Of a stretch of 64,000 bases of DNA, positions 19,210 to 28,794 are shown in pieces; the stretch's first letter is position 1, and each line of letters starts with the position of its first letter. This DNA is from Rivularia sp. MS3. GTDB lineage: Bacteria; Cyanobacteriota; Cyanobacteriia; Cyanobacteriales; Nostocaceae. The translations under genes and the position numbers were made by a program. The stretch is from NCBI GenBank assembly GCA_019192545.1, contig JAHCMI010000052.1, positions 1 through 64,000 of the forward strand, in the 5' to 3' direction. Under the pieces are notes generated by a model. The model had not been told where the DNA came from. It saw only the letters and a list, made by a program, of their open reading frames with translations, and ran no database searches.

Positions 19210-20418
19210 GTGGTAAAGTTTATGCGTTCTCGTAAAGGAATTACCGAATTATTTGCAACTTTCTTGCAATTTGATGCCGATAGAGTAATTGGTTGGGCTA
19301 CCGATGCCAGACTGCGTAGAAATATTAATAATTGTCAAAGCAAATTATCAAAACCAGAAGAGTCAGAAGATTTCTGGGTTTCTTACTGGTATAAAGAATG
19401 GCAGTCGAAAACGAAAAATCTTGCAAGCGGACATTTATCGGCTTATTTGCAAGAAGTTTGTTACTGGGCTGCGAATAAGACAGCTACTAATTTTGCTTCG
19501 GGGCAATTTACTTTGTCCGATTGCTTTCAAGCGATTGTCACCAAAACTGACAAAGTGTTGCAGGGTTTCAAGCCCAATATGGGTTTTAATATCAAAAATT
19601 ATGCAAGTGCAATTTTCAGTAGCGAACTCAAAGAATTACTCAGACAGCAGAAAGAAGTTGATATTTCTACCGATTGGCGACTTTTACGTAAATTAACTCA
19701 AAAACGTCTGGTAGAATCTTTAGAAAATGCGGGATTGAATGCTCAAAAAGTTGAAAGTTACGTACTGCTTTGGAAATGCTATCAAGCCTTGTATGCTCCC
19801 CGCAAAGAAAAGGGTACTCGCAAACTAGCAAGACCGGATGATACAGTATGGGAAAGTATTGCTCAGCTTTATAATCAAGAGCGTCAAACTCAGATTTCTC
19901 AACCGGGGCCAGAATGTAGCGCTCAAGCAGCAGAAAAATGTTTACTTTCTTGCGCTAAAGCCGTAAGGGCTTATCTTTATCCCAACATGGCTTCCTTGAA
20001 TGCAACCACGGGAGATAATGGAGGAGAATTTCAAGATATTTTACCCCAACTCCGGCAAGATTCTTTACTTTCAGAAATAGTTGTTCAAGAAGAGATTCAA
20101 GAAAGAAAATCGCAGCAATCTCAAATTAGCGATGTATTAGTCGCCGCCATCGGTGAATTAGACGAGGAAGGGCAAAAGATAATTAAATATTATTATCAAG
20201 GAAATCTTAAACAATCCCAGATAGCAAAGGAATTGGGAGTTAAACAATACACCATATCTCGCCGTTTGAGTAAATGTAAAGAAGCATTATTAATAAAGCT
20301 GGCTACTTGGACAAAAGAATCGATGCATATTTCTTTAGACTCGCCGGTACTAGATTATATGAGTACAGTTTTGGAGGAATGGCTGCAAAACTACTACAAA
20401 CCTGAAGATTCAAATTGA
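19210..20418 (+). CDS. Sigma-70-like transcription factor of the cyanobacterial DUF1822-linked type
   Basis: The 402-residue protein begins at GTG 19210, with an in-frame ATG at 19222 as alternative. The C-terminal third holds a sigma-70 region-4-like helix-turn-helix: IGELDEEGQKIIKYYYQGN, then LKQSQIAKELGVKQYTISRR. The N-terminal part is helical (FATFLQFDADRVIGWATDARLRRNI) and unlike housekeeping sigma factors. In the middle, QAIVTKTDKVLQGFKPNMGFNIKNYASAIF resembles region 2 of divergent sigma factors. The DUF1822 gene follows on the same strand after 52 bp, probably as one operon. I infer an alternative sigma or sigma-like regulator whose targets are unknown. Confidence 0.78.
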   Translation: MVKFMRSRKGITELFATFLQFDADRVIGWATDARLRRNINNCQSKLSKPEESEDFWVSYWYKEWQSKTKNLASGHLSAYLQEVCYWAANKTATNFASGQFTLSDCFQAIVTKTDKVLQGFKPNMGFNIKNYASAIFSSELKELLRQQKEVDISTDWRLLRKLTQKRLVESLENAGLNAQKVESYVLLWKCYQALYAPRKEKGTRKLARPDDTVWESIAQLYNQERQTQISQPGPECSAQAAEKCLLSCAKAVRAYLYPNMASLNATTGDNGGEFQDILPQLRQDSLLSEIVVQEEIQERKSQQSQISDVLVAAIGELDEEGQKIIKYYYQGNLKQSQIAKELGVKQYTISRRLSKCKEALLIKLATWTKESMHISLDSPVLDYMSTVLEEWLQNYYKPEDSN

Positions 20419-20470
20419 CTGTTAAAGAAAATCGCATTAATCTTATTATTCTCAAGGGGAAGCCAAAAGT

Positions 20471-21652
20471 ATGACATTTGATTTAGAAACGCTAAGCCTA
20501 AATAGCCCTACAAACCTATGGTTAGAAATTCCTGAAAACCAGCAAACAAAAATATGGGAGAAAAGCCAAGCTTTTTCTACAGATAATCGTCGCTGGATGG
20601 CTTATCTCAACCGCTTGAGTTTAAACGCATTTTTACCTTGGTTTAAAGAAGAGTATGCAATAAACGCCAAAGTATTTCCGAATGCGGCGACTTTACCCAG
20701 CATTTGGGAAGTTACCAACGGTACCGGAATTTCTTTCAACGGTAAAAAATTGGTATTGATTCCCAGTGAAGCTTTAGATATATCGGAATTACGAGTACCC
20801 CAAGAATGGGTTGATATTCCTAACTGGAGCGCCGATTATTATGCAGCAGTACAGGTAAATATAGAAGCAGGATATATCAGAATTTGGGGTTATACATCCG
20901 CAGTAAACTTAAAAGAAAAAGGTACCTACGACGCTAACGAAAGAACTTATTGCTTGAATAAAGAAAATTTGATTGCCAACTTTAGTATTTTAGGGATAGC
21001 AGCACAACTTTGTCCCGAAGAAATCACCAAAACCCAAACTGTTCCGTTAACGGAATTGTCTGCAACTCAAGCAGAAAATTTAATTACTCGTTTAGGAAAC
21101 TCTCAATTAATTAACCCCCGTCAAGCAGTACCTTTTACCATGTGGGGAGCGCTTTTAGAACATGGAGGTTGGAGACAGGGATTATACGAAAAACGTCAGG
21201 GAATGCCAAAACAATGGTCAATTCGTCAGTGGATGCAAGCTGGAGTTTCAGAATTCGCCCAGCAATTTGGTTGGGGAAGCATAGATTTGCAACCTAGTTT
21301 GGCAGGCTTTAGAGGTACCGAAGCACCAACCCAAGAAACAACTTTAATCAAAAAGATTAGTATATCCGGTTTGGAATATCATTTATCGGTAAAACTCAAA
21401 AATAGTGATACTCTGCACAGAATTTGGCGCTTTGAATTGCGAAGAGCCACCGTAGGAGAAATGATTCCCGTCGGCGTAAAATTAATGCTATTAACCGAAG
21501 ACTTGCAGCCATTCGACGGCAACCAAGCCCAAGCCAGAAAACCCGCAGAAAGAATTTATGTAGATGTCGCCTTGGGTGAAGAAGAAGAAGGTTTGGTATG
21601 GAAAACCGAACCAGTATCCGATGATTTTGAATATGAAACTTTGTATTTGTAA
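20471..21652 (+). CDS. DUF1822 family protein
   Basis: The 393-residue protein has no signal peptide or membrane segment. It starts MTFDLETLSLNSPTNLWLEI with AGGGGA about 12 bases upstream. Features of DUF1822, a cyanobacterial family of unknown function, are visible: RRWMAYLNRLSLNAFLPWF, LVLIPSEALDISELRVPQEW, YYAAVQVNIEAGYIRIWGY, WGALLEHGGWRQGLYEKRQG. The C-terminal beta-rich part (GMPIPVGVKLMLL-like) ends in an acidic tail. Because it directly follows a sigma-like gene, a role as a sigma-binding or anti-sigma partner is plausible, but nothing in the sequence proves it. Confidence 0.82.
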   Translation: MTFDLETLSLNSPTNLWLEIPENQQTKIWEKSQAFSTDNRRWMAYLNRLSLNAFLPWFKEEYAINAKVFPNAATLPSIWEVTNGTGISFNGKKLVLIPSEALDISELRVPQEWVDIPNWSADYYAAVQVNIEAGYIRIWGYTSAVNLKEKGTYDANERTYCLNKENLIANFSILGIAAQLCPEEITKTQTVPLTELSATQAENLITRLGNSQLINPRQAVPFTMWGALLEHGGWRQGLYEKRQGMPKQWSIRQWMQAGVSEFAQQFGWGSIDLQPSLAGFRGTEAPTQETTLIKKISISGLEYHLSVKLKNSDTLHRIWRFELRRATVGEMIPVGVKLMLLTEDLQPFDGNQAQARKPAERIYVDVALGEEEEGLVWKTEPVSDDFEYETLYL

Positions 21653-21895
21653 TAGTTGAATTTTGATCAGAAGTTAAAGGCGGGCAGGGATGCTCCGTTA
21701 ACCGCACCTTACGGTGAACAAGCGAAGCGTGCGGCTTACTTTGACGGTGAAACACTTGCGGTGGTGAGGCAGCGTTAGCGTTCACGGAGTGAGTCGTCAG
21801 ACTAAAATGCCTATTTTTGAATAAATTTAGAGCTACCGTCAGGCGATCGCCCCACGCTCGAAATTCTCAAAGTCCCTGCTTCCGGATAGCTTTAA

Positions 21896-22408
21896 CTATT
21901 CCGACATCGGATTTGACGCTTCGTATTTGCGATAAATTCTTTGAGCAATTTTCAAATACCTATCTAACAAAAGATGATTATCACCATCTGGTAATGATAA
22001 TTCCACAGCCATTTCAACTTCCGTTACTCCACCAATCTCTTCTCCATCTTTAAAAGCTTGAATCGACCACCAAATTCGAGCAATCGCAGTTTGAGCATCT
22101 TCCCTTTGGGAGGAATACCAGAGTCTTTTAGCAATTTGTGTACATTCACAGGAAGTTAAAGCATTTTGATTTAATTCTTCCGTTGCTTGCTGCAAATATT
22201 TCTCCAGTTTCGCAAAGTTGTTCGATTCGCACTCAACCGTAAATATCTCCACGCATTCCACAGCCCATTTCACAGCTAAACGATAATCATATTTTTGAAG
22301 CTCTAATGCGATTGGATAAGCCCAACGAAATTCAAAAGCCGCTATATTCTCCTTGATATCATCAATTGTTTTTGAGTTAGCTATAAATTCATAATCATCT
22401 TTAAGCAT
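21896..22408 (-). CDS. Hypothetical helical protein
   Basis: The 170-residue frame has normal codon use and an acidic, mostly helical, soluble product with no signal peptide. Phrases such as YDYRLAVKWAVECVEIFTVE and ARIWWSIQAFKDGEEIGGVT suggest a helical-bundle or TPR-like fold. I do not recognise a family. It lies alone between the convergent DUF1822 gene and a repeat-rich gap. Immunity proteins and small helical repeat proteins can look like this, but there is no toxin gene nearby to support that. Confidence 0.6.
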   Translation of the reverse strand: MLKDDYEFIANSKTIDDIKENIAAFEFRWAYPIALELQKYDYRLAVKWAVECVEIFTVECESNNFAKLEKYLQQATEELNQNALTSCECTQIAKRLWYSSQREDAQTAIARIWWSIQAFKDGEEIGGVTEVEMAVELSLPDGDNHLLLDRYLKIAQRIYRKYEASNPMSE

Positions 22409-23348
22409 AATTTGAAAAAAGCGGTGGGTAATCCTCTATCGGAATAGTTACTAATTGCAAAATGTTTTATAAAACAAAATTATTAAAACAACTTTATTCT
22501 CTCAATCTATTTGGTATAGAAGCAAAAAAATCAATGTTAGTTAACGTAATTATAATAATTTTATACCGAATCAAAGTATTTTCAGTATTATTATTGATAA
22601 ATATCCGGGATTATATAAACAGCTAAAGTTTTAATTAATACGGATTGCGCTTTAGTGAACCCTCTGCTGTTATTGTTAATTTCGCATATTTTCATTGCTG
22701 TGCTTGTCTACCATCCACCGTAAGTATAGATAATAAGAATGGCAATTATCGCAACATTTGGGTGCTGTATGACACTGAAAACATTATTAAGTAAGTCGGC
22801 ACGAATAAAGTATAGCTAAACATGCAGGTAAATTCTCTTTAAACCCGAAGGGCTACTTACTACTGCAATTCCTCATTGCTTAAATTAGAAATTTTCTGCA
22901 ATAATCCTTCAACGGAATAGTTTTCTGGCATGATTCAATTATTCCGATAAGGTTTTTCGGTGCTTATGCCCAGATTACTTAATATTTTATTGAGTAAGGC
23001 AGTGTAATTACTGATTATATATATTTATAAGTAATTTATGATTGTTCAATATGGCTGTTCTGTACTTACTATGCTAAAAATGCTCAACTAAACCTTGAAA
23101 TTCATACTACATAATAGATGTAGACTTTTTCCCTATTAATATATTTTTTGAATTTTTAAGCTTTGAGCGATAAAACCCAGATTTTAGTTTTGAACTAATT
23201 CATGGGTATACATAAGTACTGAAGCACCTGAAATATTATTAAATTTCAATCTGGCGAGCATTTAGCTTTGCCTATGTGGTAATACCTAAATATTTAAAGT
23301 AATATCCACAAAATGATTGAAAAATTTATTTGTTGAATTATTGAATTA
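22409..23348. other. Repeat-rich gap with decayed mobile elements
   Basis: No gene. It contains a decayed match to the 126-bp family (GGCAATTATCGCAACATTTG near 22741), immediately followed by the left end of the TAAGTAAGTCGGC family (about 22787-22900, right end lost), then an inverted-repeat pair around 23047-23235 (ATGGCTGTTCTGTACTTACT then ATGCTAAA against AAGTACTGAAGCACC). The missing 5' half of the next gene should have lain here, so this gap may be a deletion or insertion scar. Confidence 0.6.
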
Positions 23349-25490
23349 GTGTGTGAGGCTAGATTCGTTATGTTGAAATCATTAGCATTAAGAAATGATG
23401 CTATTGGATTTATAGCAATGCAGTTGCAAAAATTACCGCAGGAAACACAAGAGGTATTGAAAATTGCAGCTTGTATTGGCAATAAATTTGATTTAGAAAC
23501 TTTGGCGATAGTTTGCCAAAAATCTACAAACAAAACTATTTTCGCTTTGCAAAAGGCACTGCAATATGGTTTAATTTCGGCTGATAATAAAGCTTATAAT
23601 ATTGATTTTGAATTAACAACACGAGAAGCTGATTCGGCTCTTCCTTATATTCCCAACTATCATTTTTCACAAAATCAATTTCACGAAGCTTTTTATGCAG
23701 CGATTCCCGATGCAGAAAAACAAGTAATTCATTATCAAATAGGTAGATGTCGGCTGCAAAGAATACCGACAGAGCGGAGAAAATTCCGCATTTTTGAATT
23801 AGTTAATCAATTAAATTACGGAAAAGATTTAAATCTAATACCTACAGAAAAGAACGAACTTGCTGAACTAAATTTAATTGCTTGCTTAGAAGCAAAAAAC
23901 ACAACTGCTTATGAAGCAGGACTTAAATATGCCAACATTGGATTATCTTTGTTAGAAGAAAATGCTTGGCAAACTCAATATTCAATTAGTTTATCATTTC
24001 ATGAATTAGCTGCTGAATTTGCTTGGCTGTGTGGTGACTATGAGGCAATGGAGCAATTTTCTGATATTGTCATAGCAAGAGCTTATACAGTACTAGAACA
24101 AGTTAATATTTATAGAATTAAAATTCAATCACTTACTTCCCAAGGTAAACTAAATCAAGCTATTAATATTGCTCAAGAGATTTTACAACAGTTGGATATA
24201 GAGTTTCCGGAAGCACCCACCCAAGAAGATGTTCACCAAGCGATCGCCGAAATTGACAAAGTGCTTGGAGACAGGAAGATTGAAGATTTGGTTAATCTCC
24301 CAGTCATGAAAGATGCGGAAAAAATGGCTATTGTTGAGATTGCCTGTAGCGTTATGCCAGCCGCTTATATATCTGGTTCCCCCTTGTTTCCATTACTGGT
24401 TGCCTTGTCAGTTAAGCTGTCTATTCAATATGGAAATACATTATTTTCAGGCTCAGCTTATGCTCCCTTCGGCATCATTGCTTGCAATATGAAAAAAGAT
24501 GTAGAAAAAGGAGTAAAATTTGGTCAGTTGGCACTTGAACTTGTATCTAAAATGGATGCTAAAGTTGTAAAGCCAGAAGTAATCAATGTAGTTGGCTCGT
24601 TTATCTTACATCGTCAATTACATATCACAGAAACATTACCGCTTTTAAAAGAAGGATATTCCAGTGGACTAAAAGTTGGAAATTTAGAATTTGTGGGATA
24701 TATTGCTCATAATTTTTGTTTAAATTCTTTTTGGAGCAGTCAGCCATTAAGTAGCTTGGAGCAAGAAACTCGTACTTATTGTAACGAACTGGTGCAATTG
24801 AATCAATTGACAACAGCTAATTGGTGTAGAATCTATTGGCAATCTATTTTAAATTTATTAGGGTTTTCACACAATAGCAGTATTTTGTCTGGAGAAGCTT
24901 TTCAAGAATTAGAACTTTTACCGCAAATACTTGAATCTCATGACTTAGCCGGGTTGTATATATTTTATTTATATAAACTTATGCTTAGTTACTTATTTGG
25001 AGAAGTGAAACCAGCTCAAAACTATACAACTGAAGTTAGGCGTTATTTTATGGCTACTCCTGGTACTGTCCTTGAACCTGCCTTTTATTTGTATGATTCT
25101 TTAACAGCTTTAAGTTTACAATCAAAAGATAAAGCAGACATGCTACAACAGATAGACCAAAACCAAGCACAGTTACAACAATGGGCAAATTATGCTCCTA
25201 TGAATCACCAACATAAGGTTGATTTAGTAGAAGCGGAAAAATACCGGGTTTTAGGGCAACAATCAGAAGCAAGCGAAAAATATGACAAATCAATTTCTGG
25301 AGCTAAAGCTAATGAATATATACAAGAAGAAGCTTTAGCTAACGAACTTGCAGCTAAATTCTATCTTAATGGTGGTAAAGAAACAATTGCAGCAGTTTAT
25401 ATGAAAGAAGCCTACAGTTGTTATGCCCGTTGGGGAGCTAAAGCTAAAACGGATGATTTGGAAAAACGCTATTTGCAGCTAATTAGATAA
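23349..25490 (+). pseudogene. Truncated hybrid Ser/Thr kinase: AAA-TPR middle region only
   Basis: The 713-residue open frame matches only the central part of the large cyanobacterial PknB-AAA-TPR-GAF-histidine kinases. It starts inside the ATPase region at IAMQLQKLPQETQEVLKIAA, followed by CIGNKFDLETLAIVCQKS. It runs through the long helical repeat region and ends at SCYARWGAKAKTDDLEKRYL. In intact relatives that last phrase is followed by GAF and histidine-kinase domains. The kinase domain, the ATPase P-loop and the C-terminal output domains are all missing. The frame has no internal stops, so it may be recent debris or a retained stand-alone domain. The start (GTG 23349 or ATG 23370) has no clear ribosome binding site. 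Confidence 0.75.
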
Positions 25491-25538
25491 AGATATATAT
25501 GCATGGTTAAAATGAAATTAAGAAGTTGAAAAGTTTGC

Positions 25539-26633
25539 CTATATTTTGATATCAGCCAACGGATTAGTTCCTAATGCGACTTTTCCCCAACGCATCACAT
25601 TAGCTGCCGCAACACCTGCTCCACCCATGCCATAAATTAATACCAAATCGTTTTCTTTTATTTTTTCAAGTTGGGCAGCATAGTAAAGATTAGCTACAGT
25701 CAAAACTGGGCCACAATTACCATAATGAGGATAAAGATTAATTGTTTGCTCGGGATTAATATCTAAAACCCGTGCTGCGAAGTTAGCAAACCAGGCAGAA
25801 AGGGTATGAAAAATAAAAAAATCTATCTGGTCAAGCCTTACTCCAGCAACCTCACAAGCTCCTTTGCAACAAGTTTTAAGAAATTCTTCGGCTAATGTAT
25901 TGGCAAGCTTATTAGCATCATTTGATATTTGTATATGCACTTGTGGGTTACCATGAGAATTATTAACTGGTCGAGCAGAAACAACATCCATTATTCCTGT
26001 ATGTATAACCTTAGTACCAAGAACACCTTGTGATGGCTCAAGCGAACTAACTAAAAATGCACCTGCGGCATCGCTCGTAAACCAAGACATAGTATCTGCT
26101 TCATCGAAGAAATGAGCATAAGTACAAGAAACAACTACCAAAACCTGATTATATTGTCCGCTTTGTACTAATGCTGATGCCGTTTGTAGTGCAATTGGAG
26201 TACTACCAGTTCCTCCATTGATATTCCATGCTGCTCCTTTCAAACCCAACCGATTAGCAAGAAATGTAGCATTACCTAAAATAATTTGTTCTGGCCATAC
26301 AGACGCTACAAGCATGAGATCGATTTCATCTATAGTAATTTGTGACGCTGCCAATACATCACAAGCTGCTTGATACTCTAAGGTTAATGAAGATTCATCA
26401 GGACTTAAAACCCATCTATTAATAGTCCCTCGAAAAGGGTCTGACAGATAAGGTTGCATTTCTTCTTCAAACACATTTCTCGGTACAGAATTACTAGGTG
26501 ATAAAAATCTTGCTAAACTCTGTTCTTCTATTTTTTCAAATAACTCTGGATATCTTTGTCTATAATAATCATTTGTTCGCCGAATACTTGGAAAACTAAC
26601 TGCCATAGCTCGGATTCCTACAGGTTCGTTCAC
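25539..26633 (-). CDS. KAS III (FabH)-like protein lacking the catalytic Cys
   Basis: The 364-residue protein has the thiolase/KAS III fold: LTLEYQAACDVLAASQITID, DLMLVASVWPEQ, a middle nucleophile loop, YNQVLVVVSCTYAH, and DFFIFHTLSAWFANFAARVL. The active-site His276 and Asn306 (HYGNCGP) are present. At the nucleophile position, where FabH has A-A-C-S-G, this protein reads G-G-T-G-S, so Thr142 replaces Cys. Ordinary decarboxylating condensation through a Cys thioester is therefore unlikely. It may act as an acyltransferase, a non-condensing partner or an evolved enzyme. It lies 57 bp downstream of the ThDP-enzyme gene on the same strand, so the two are probably co-transcribed and used in one pathway, perhaps for a specialised metabolite. 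Confidence 0.85.
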   Translation of the reverse strand: MNEPVGIRAMAVSFPSIRRTNDYYRQRYPELFEKIEEQSLARFLSPSNSVPRNVFEEEMQPYLSDPFRGTINRWVLSPDESSLTLEYQAACDVLAASQITIDEIDLMLVASVWPEQIILGNATFLANRLGLKGAAWNINGGTGSTPIALQTASALVQSGQYNQVLVVVSCTYAHFFDEADTMSWFTSDAAGAFLVSSLEPSQGVLGTKVIHTGIMDVVSARPVNNSHGNPQVHIQISNDANKLANTLAEEFLKTCCKGACEVAGVRLDQIDFFIFHTLSAWFANFAARVLDINPEQTINLYPHYGNCGPVLTVANLYYAAQLEKIKENDLVLIYGMGGAGVAAANVMRWGKVALGTNPLADIKI

Positions 26634-26690
26634 AACTTTAAATTTCCTTTATATTTTTATAGTTAGCTAATAATTTAATTTTCAGTTTAT

Positions 26691-28430
26691 TTAAGAATTT
26701 AAAGTCTCAATACGACTACCAATTGGTGCAATTTGATTTGAATCAACCGAAACATCTATTACAAAAGGTTTATCTGAGTTCATAGCTGTTTCTAGTGCTG
26801 CCTGAATATCAGATTCTTGTTCCACACGCATAAATTCAGCACCCAGGCTGTGGGCTAATTGAGAAAAATCAGTCTGAGGAACTTTTGTATCTACTTCTTG
26901 CAATTTTAATAGTGTCATGCCCTGACTGCACATATTATAAAGCTGGTCATTCAGAACAATCCAAACCGCAGATATATTGTATCTAACGGCAGTGCTGACT
27001 TCATTGTTCATCAACATAGAACCATCTCCGACGATAGCAACAGCTTTACGCATATTTACCATCCCTGCACCTACAACACCTGTAGTGAAATGTCCCATAC
27101 TACCAAACCAAGTACTTACCCGAAAACGTTCTGAGTCGTTGAATTGTAAGTGATTAATAGCCCAAGCAAAAGAATTTCCAGCTCCTGCCATAACAACAGC
27201 ATCACTATTTTCTACAATGTGTTGTTGAATTGCTTGCATAAGAAATTGAGGACGAATCAAACCTTCTGTTTTTGGTGCGATCGCCTTGCGTTTAGGAGTT
27301 GGTAAATCTATATTTGACAACTGTTTTGGATGCTCTGGAAAATATTTTAGGATAGCTCTAACAAAAGCTTCTATGTCAGATTGAATACCAACAGTTTCAG
27401 CTTCAGGGTAGGCAATTCCTGGTACTTTTGGGTCAATATCAACATGAATAAAGCCACGAGAAGGAACCATTACAGGATTATAAAATGAGGTGGCTTCACC
27501 TAAACGACTTCCTAAAACCAACGTGCGTAGAGGGCGATATTCTTGCATATATTGTAAAACAGACTCATGCCCTGCAAAGCCTGTAACCCCAACAAATTGA
27601 GGATGATTTTCGGGAAAGATACCTTTGCCACGAGGGGAACACATTACTGCTGCACCGGTTTTCTCAGCTAGTTGGCGAATTGCTGCTGCTGCTTTCCTTG
27701 CTCCAAAACCAACCCAAATAGCAAAGGGAGCCTCAGATAATAATTTGGCACATTCTGCTACAGTCTGCTCGCTTGCTGTAGCTAAAGACTGGGATAAAAA
27801 AGTTTGTGACAACGGATTTTCAGTTAAACTGCTTTGAATTGCACTAGGAATACTAATATGAGCAACAAAACCACCAGGTTGCGTTAAACCTAAAGCTAAT
27901 CTCCGAGCAATCTCTGGAAGCTGGTCGCTATTTTCAAGAGTGGTTGCATAATCAAATATAGTTCCTGTAGTAAATATGTCTGCATAGGGCATGGTATTAG
28001 CTCCAGTTTCTTGTACTGCCCAACGCCCGCGTTGTGCGGTTGAGGTCATGCCCGATAACAAAATCACCTTTGCACCTTCCCAGCGAGCAGCCATCAATCC
28101 TGTCAAGGCATTGGTAATACCCGGTCCTGTGGTGGTAAATACCACGGTGGGACAGTCATTAGCAAAATAAGCTTCTGTGGCAGCAAAGGCGGCACCTGAT
28201 TCGTGACGGCAGTGAATTACTTCAATCGAACTTTGTTGCAAGCTGTGCCATAAACGAGCGATCGCACCTCCAGAAACCCCAAAAGCATGTTTAATTCCTT
28301 GTTTTTCGAGTATTCTGACTATTGCTTCGGCAACTGATACAGACTTAGCAGACAAATTTTCCGCGTTTTTATCATCTGAAGCATTGTCTAAACCTTCAGA
28401 ATAGTTAGATGGATTAAATATTCCTGTCAT
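26691..28430 (-). CDS. ThDP-dependent enzyme, acetolactate synthase-like
   Basis: The 579-residue protein has the three-domain layout of the acetolactate synthase / benzoylformate decarboxylase superfamily. The N-terminal Pyr domain (about 30-200) carries the catalytic Glu77 in CRHESGAAFAA. A central domain spans about 220-370. The C-terminal PP domain has the ThDP-binding motif GDGSMLMNNE and the downstream NDQLYNM. The first 30 residues are a polar extension. There is no regulatory subunit gene and no ilv gene nearby, so a housekeeping role in branched-chain amino acid synthesis is unlikely. Paired with the KAS III-like gene, it could perform acyloin-type carboligation or 2-oxoacid decarboxylation for a specialised product. 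ScyA of scytonemin synthesis is another member of this superfamily, but no other scytonemin genes are present. Confidence 0.88.
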   Translation of the reverse strand: MTGIFNPSNYSEGLDNASDDKNAENLSAKSVSVAEAIVRILEKQGIKHAFGVSGGAIARLWHSLQQSSIEVIHCRHESGAAFAATEAYFANDCPTVVFTTTGPGITNALTGLMAARWEGAKVILLSGMTSTAQRGRWAVQETGANTMPYADIFTTGTIFDYATTLENSDQLPEIARRLALGLTQPGGFVAHISIPSAIQSSLTENPLSQTFLSQSLATASEQTVAECAKLLSEAPFAIWVGFGARKAAAAIRQLAEKTGAAVMCSPRGKGIFPENHPQFVGVTGFAGHESVLQYMQEYRPLRTLVLGSRLGEATSFYNPVMVPSRGFIHVDIDPKVPGIAYPEAETVGIQSDIEAFVRAILKYFPEHPKQLSNIDLPTPKRKAIAPKTEGLIRPQFLMQAIQQHIVENSDAVVMAGAGNSFAWAINHLQFNDSERFRVSTWFGSMGHFTTGVVGAGMVNMRKAVAIVGDGSMLMNNEVSTAVRYNISAVWIVLNDQLYNMCSQGMTLLKLQEVDTKVPQTDFSQLAHSLGAEFMRVEQESDIQAALETAMNSDKPFVIDVSVDSNQIAPIGSRIETLNS

Positions 28431-28668
28431 AATTACAATATTTTTGTGAATTGATAATACTTAGTAAAATTGGTTGCGGTAAAATTCTTCGGAATCAATC
28501 AAACGAAATAATAATAGACCTGTCCGATTTGTTTTAGCAGGTTCTTATTTTAGTCCGTAGTTGCGCTTATAGCGCGGGCATCGCAACTACAAACCCATCA
28601 ATTTCTATTGATTGATATTTCGGATTCTAGTACCCTACCACATTAATGAAAGCGGGGTTTGTGTAAAT

Positions 28669-28794
28669 CAGGACTTACGTAATTGTCACAACATTCGGGT
28701 GGTGCGTGACATTACAACCCTGATTAATACGTTAAAAATTTAATTAAGTGTCACAGCACCCTACAGCAGCAATGTGCCGGTTGCGTAAGTCCTG
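28669..28794. mobile_element. 126-bp MITE-like element, copy 1
   Basis: Perfect 11-bp terminal inverted repeats (CAGGACTTACG and CGTAAGTCCTG) enclose an inner palindrome (GGTGGTGCGTGACA against TGTCACAGCACCC). It has the same length and about 94% identity with the copy at 47045-47170. It has no coding capacity. Confidence 0.85.

Noticed and set aside
21396-21785. A 129-codon minus-strand frame opposite the end of the DUF1822 gene
   Set aside because: The DUF1822 frame on the plus strand matches its family to the end, so the opposite frame is a shadow.
21896-22408. Toxin-antitoxin or immunity function for the 170-residue protein
   Set aside because: No toxin, nuclease or partner gene is adjacent, and the sequence shows no family motif.
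26691-28430. Scytonemin enzyme ScyA
   Set aside because: Same superfamily, but no ScyB, ScyC or other scytonemin genes lie nearby, and the partner is a KAS III-like gene.
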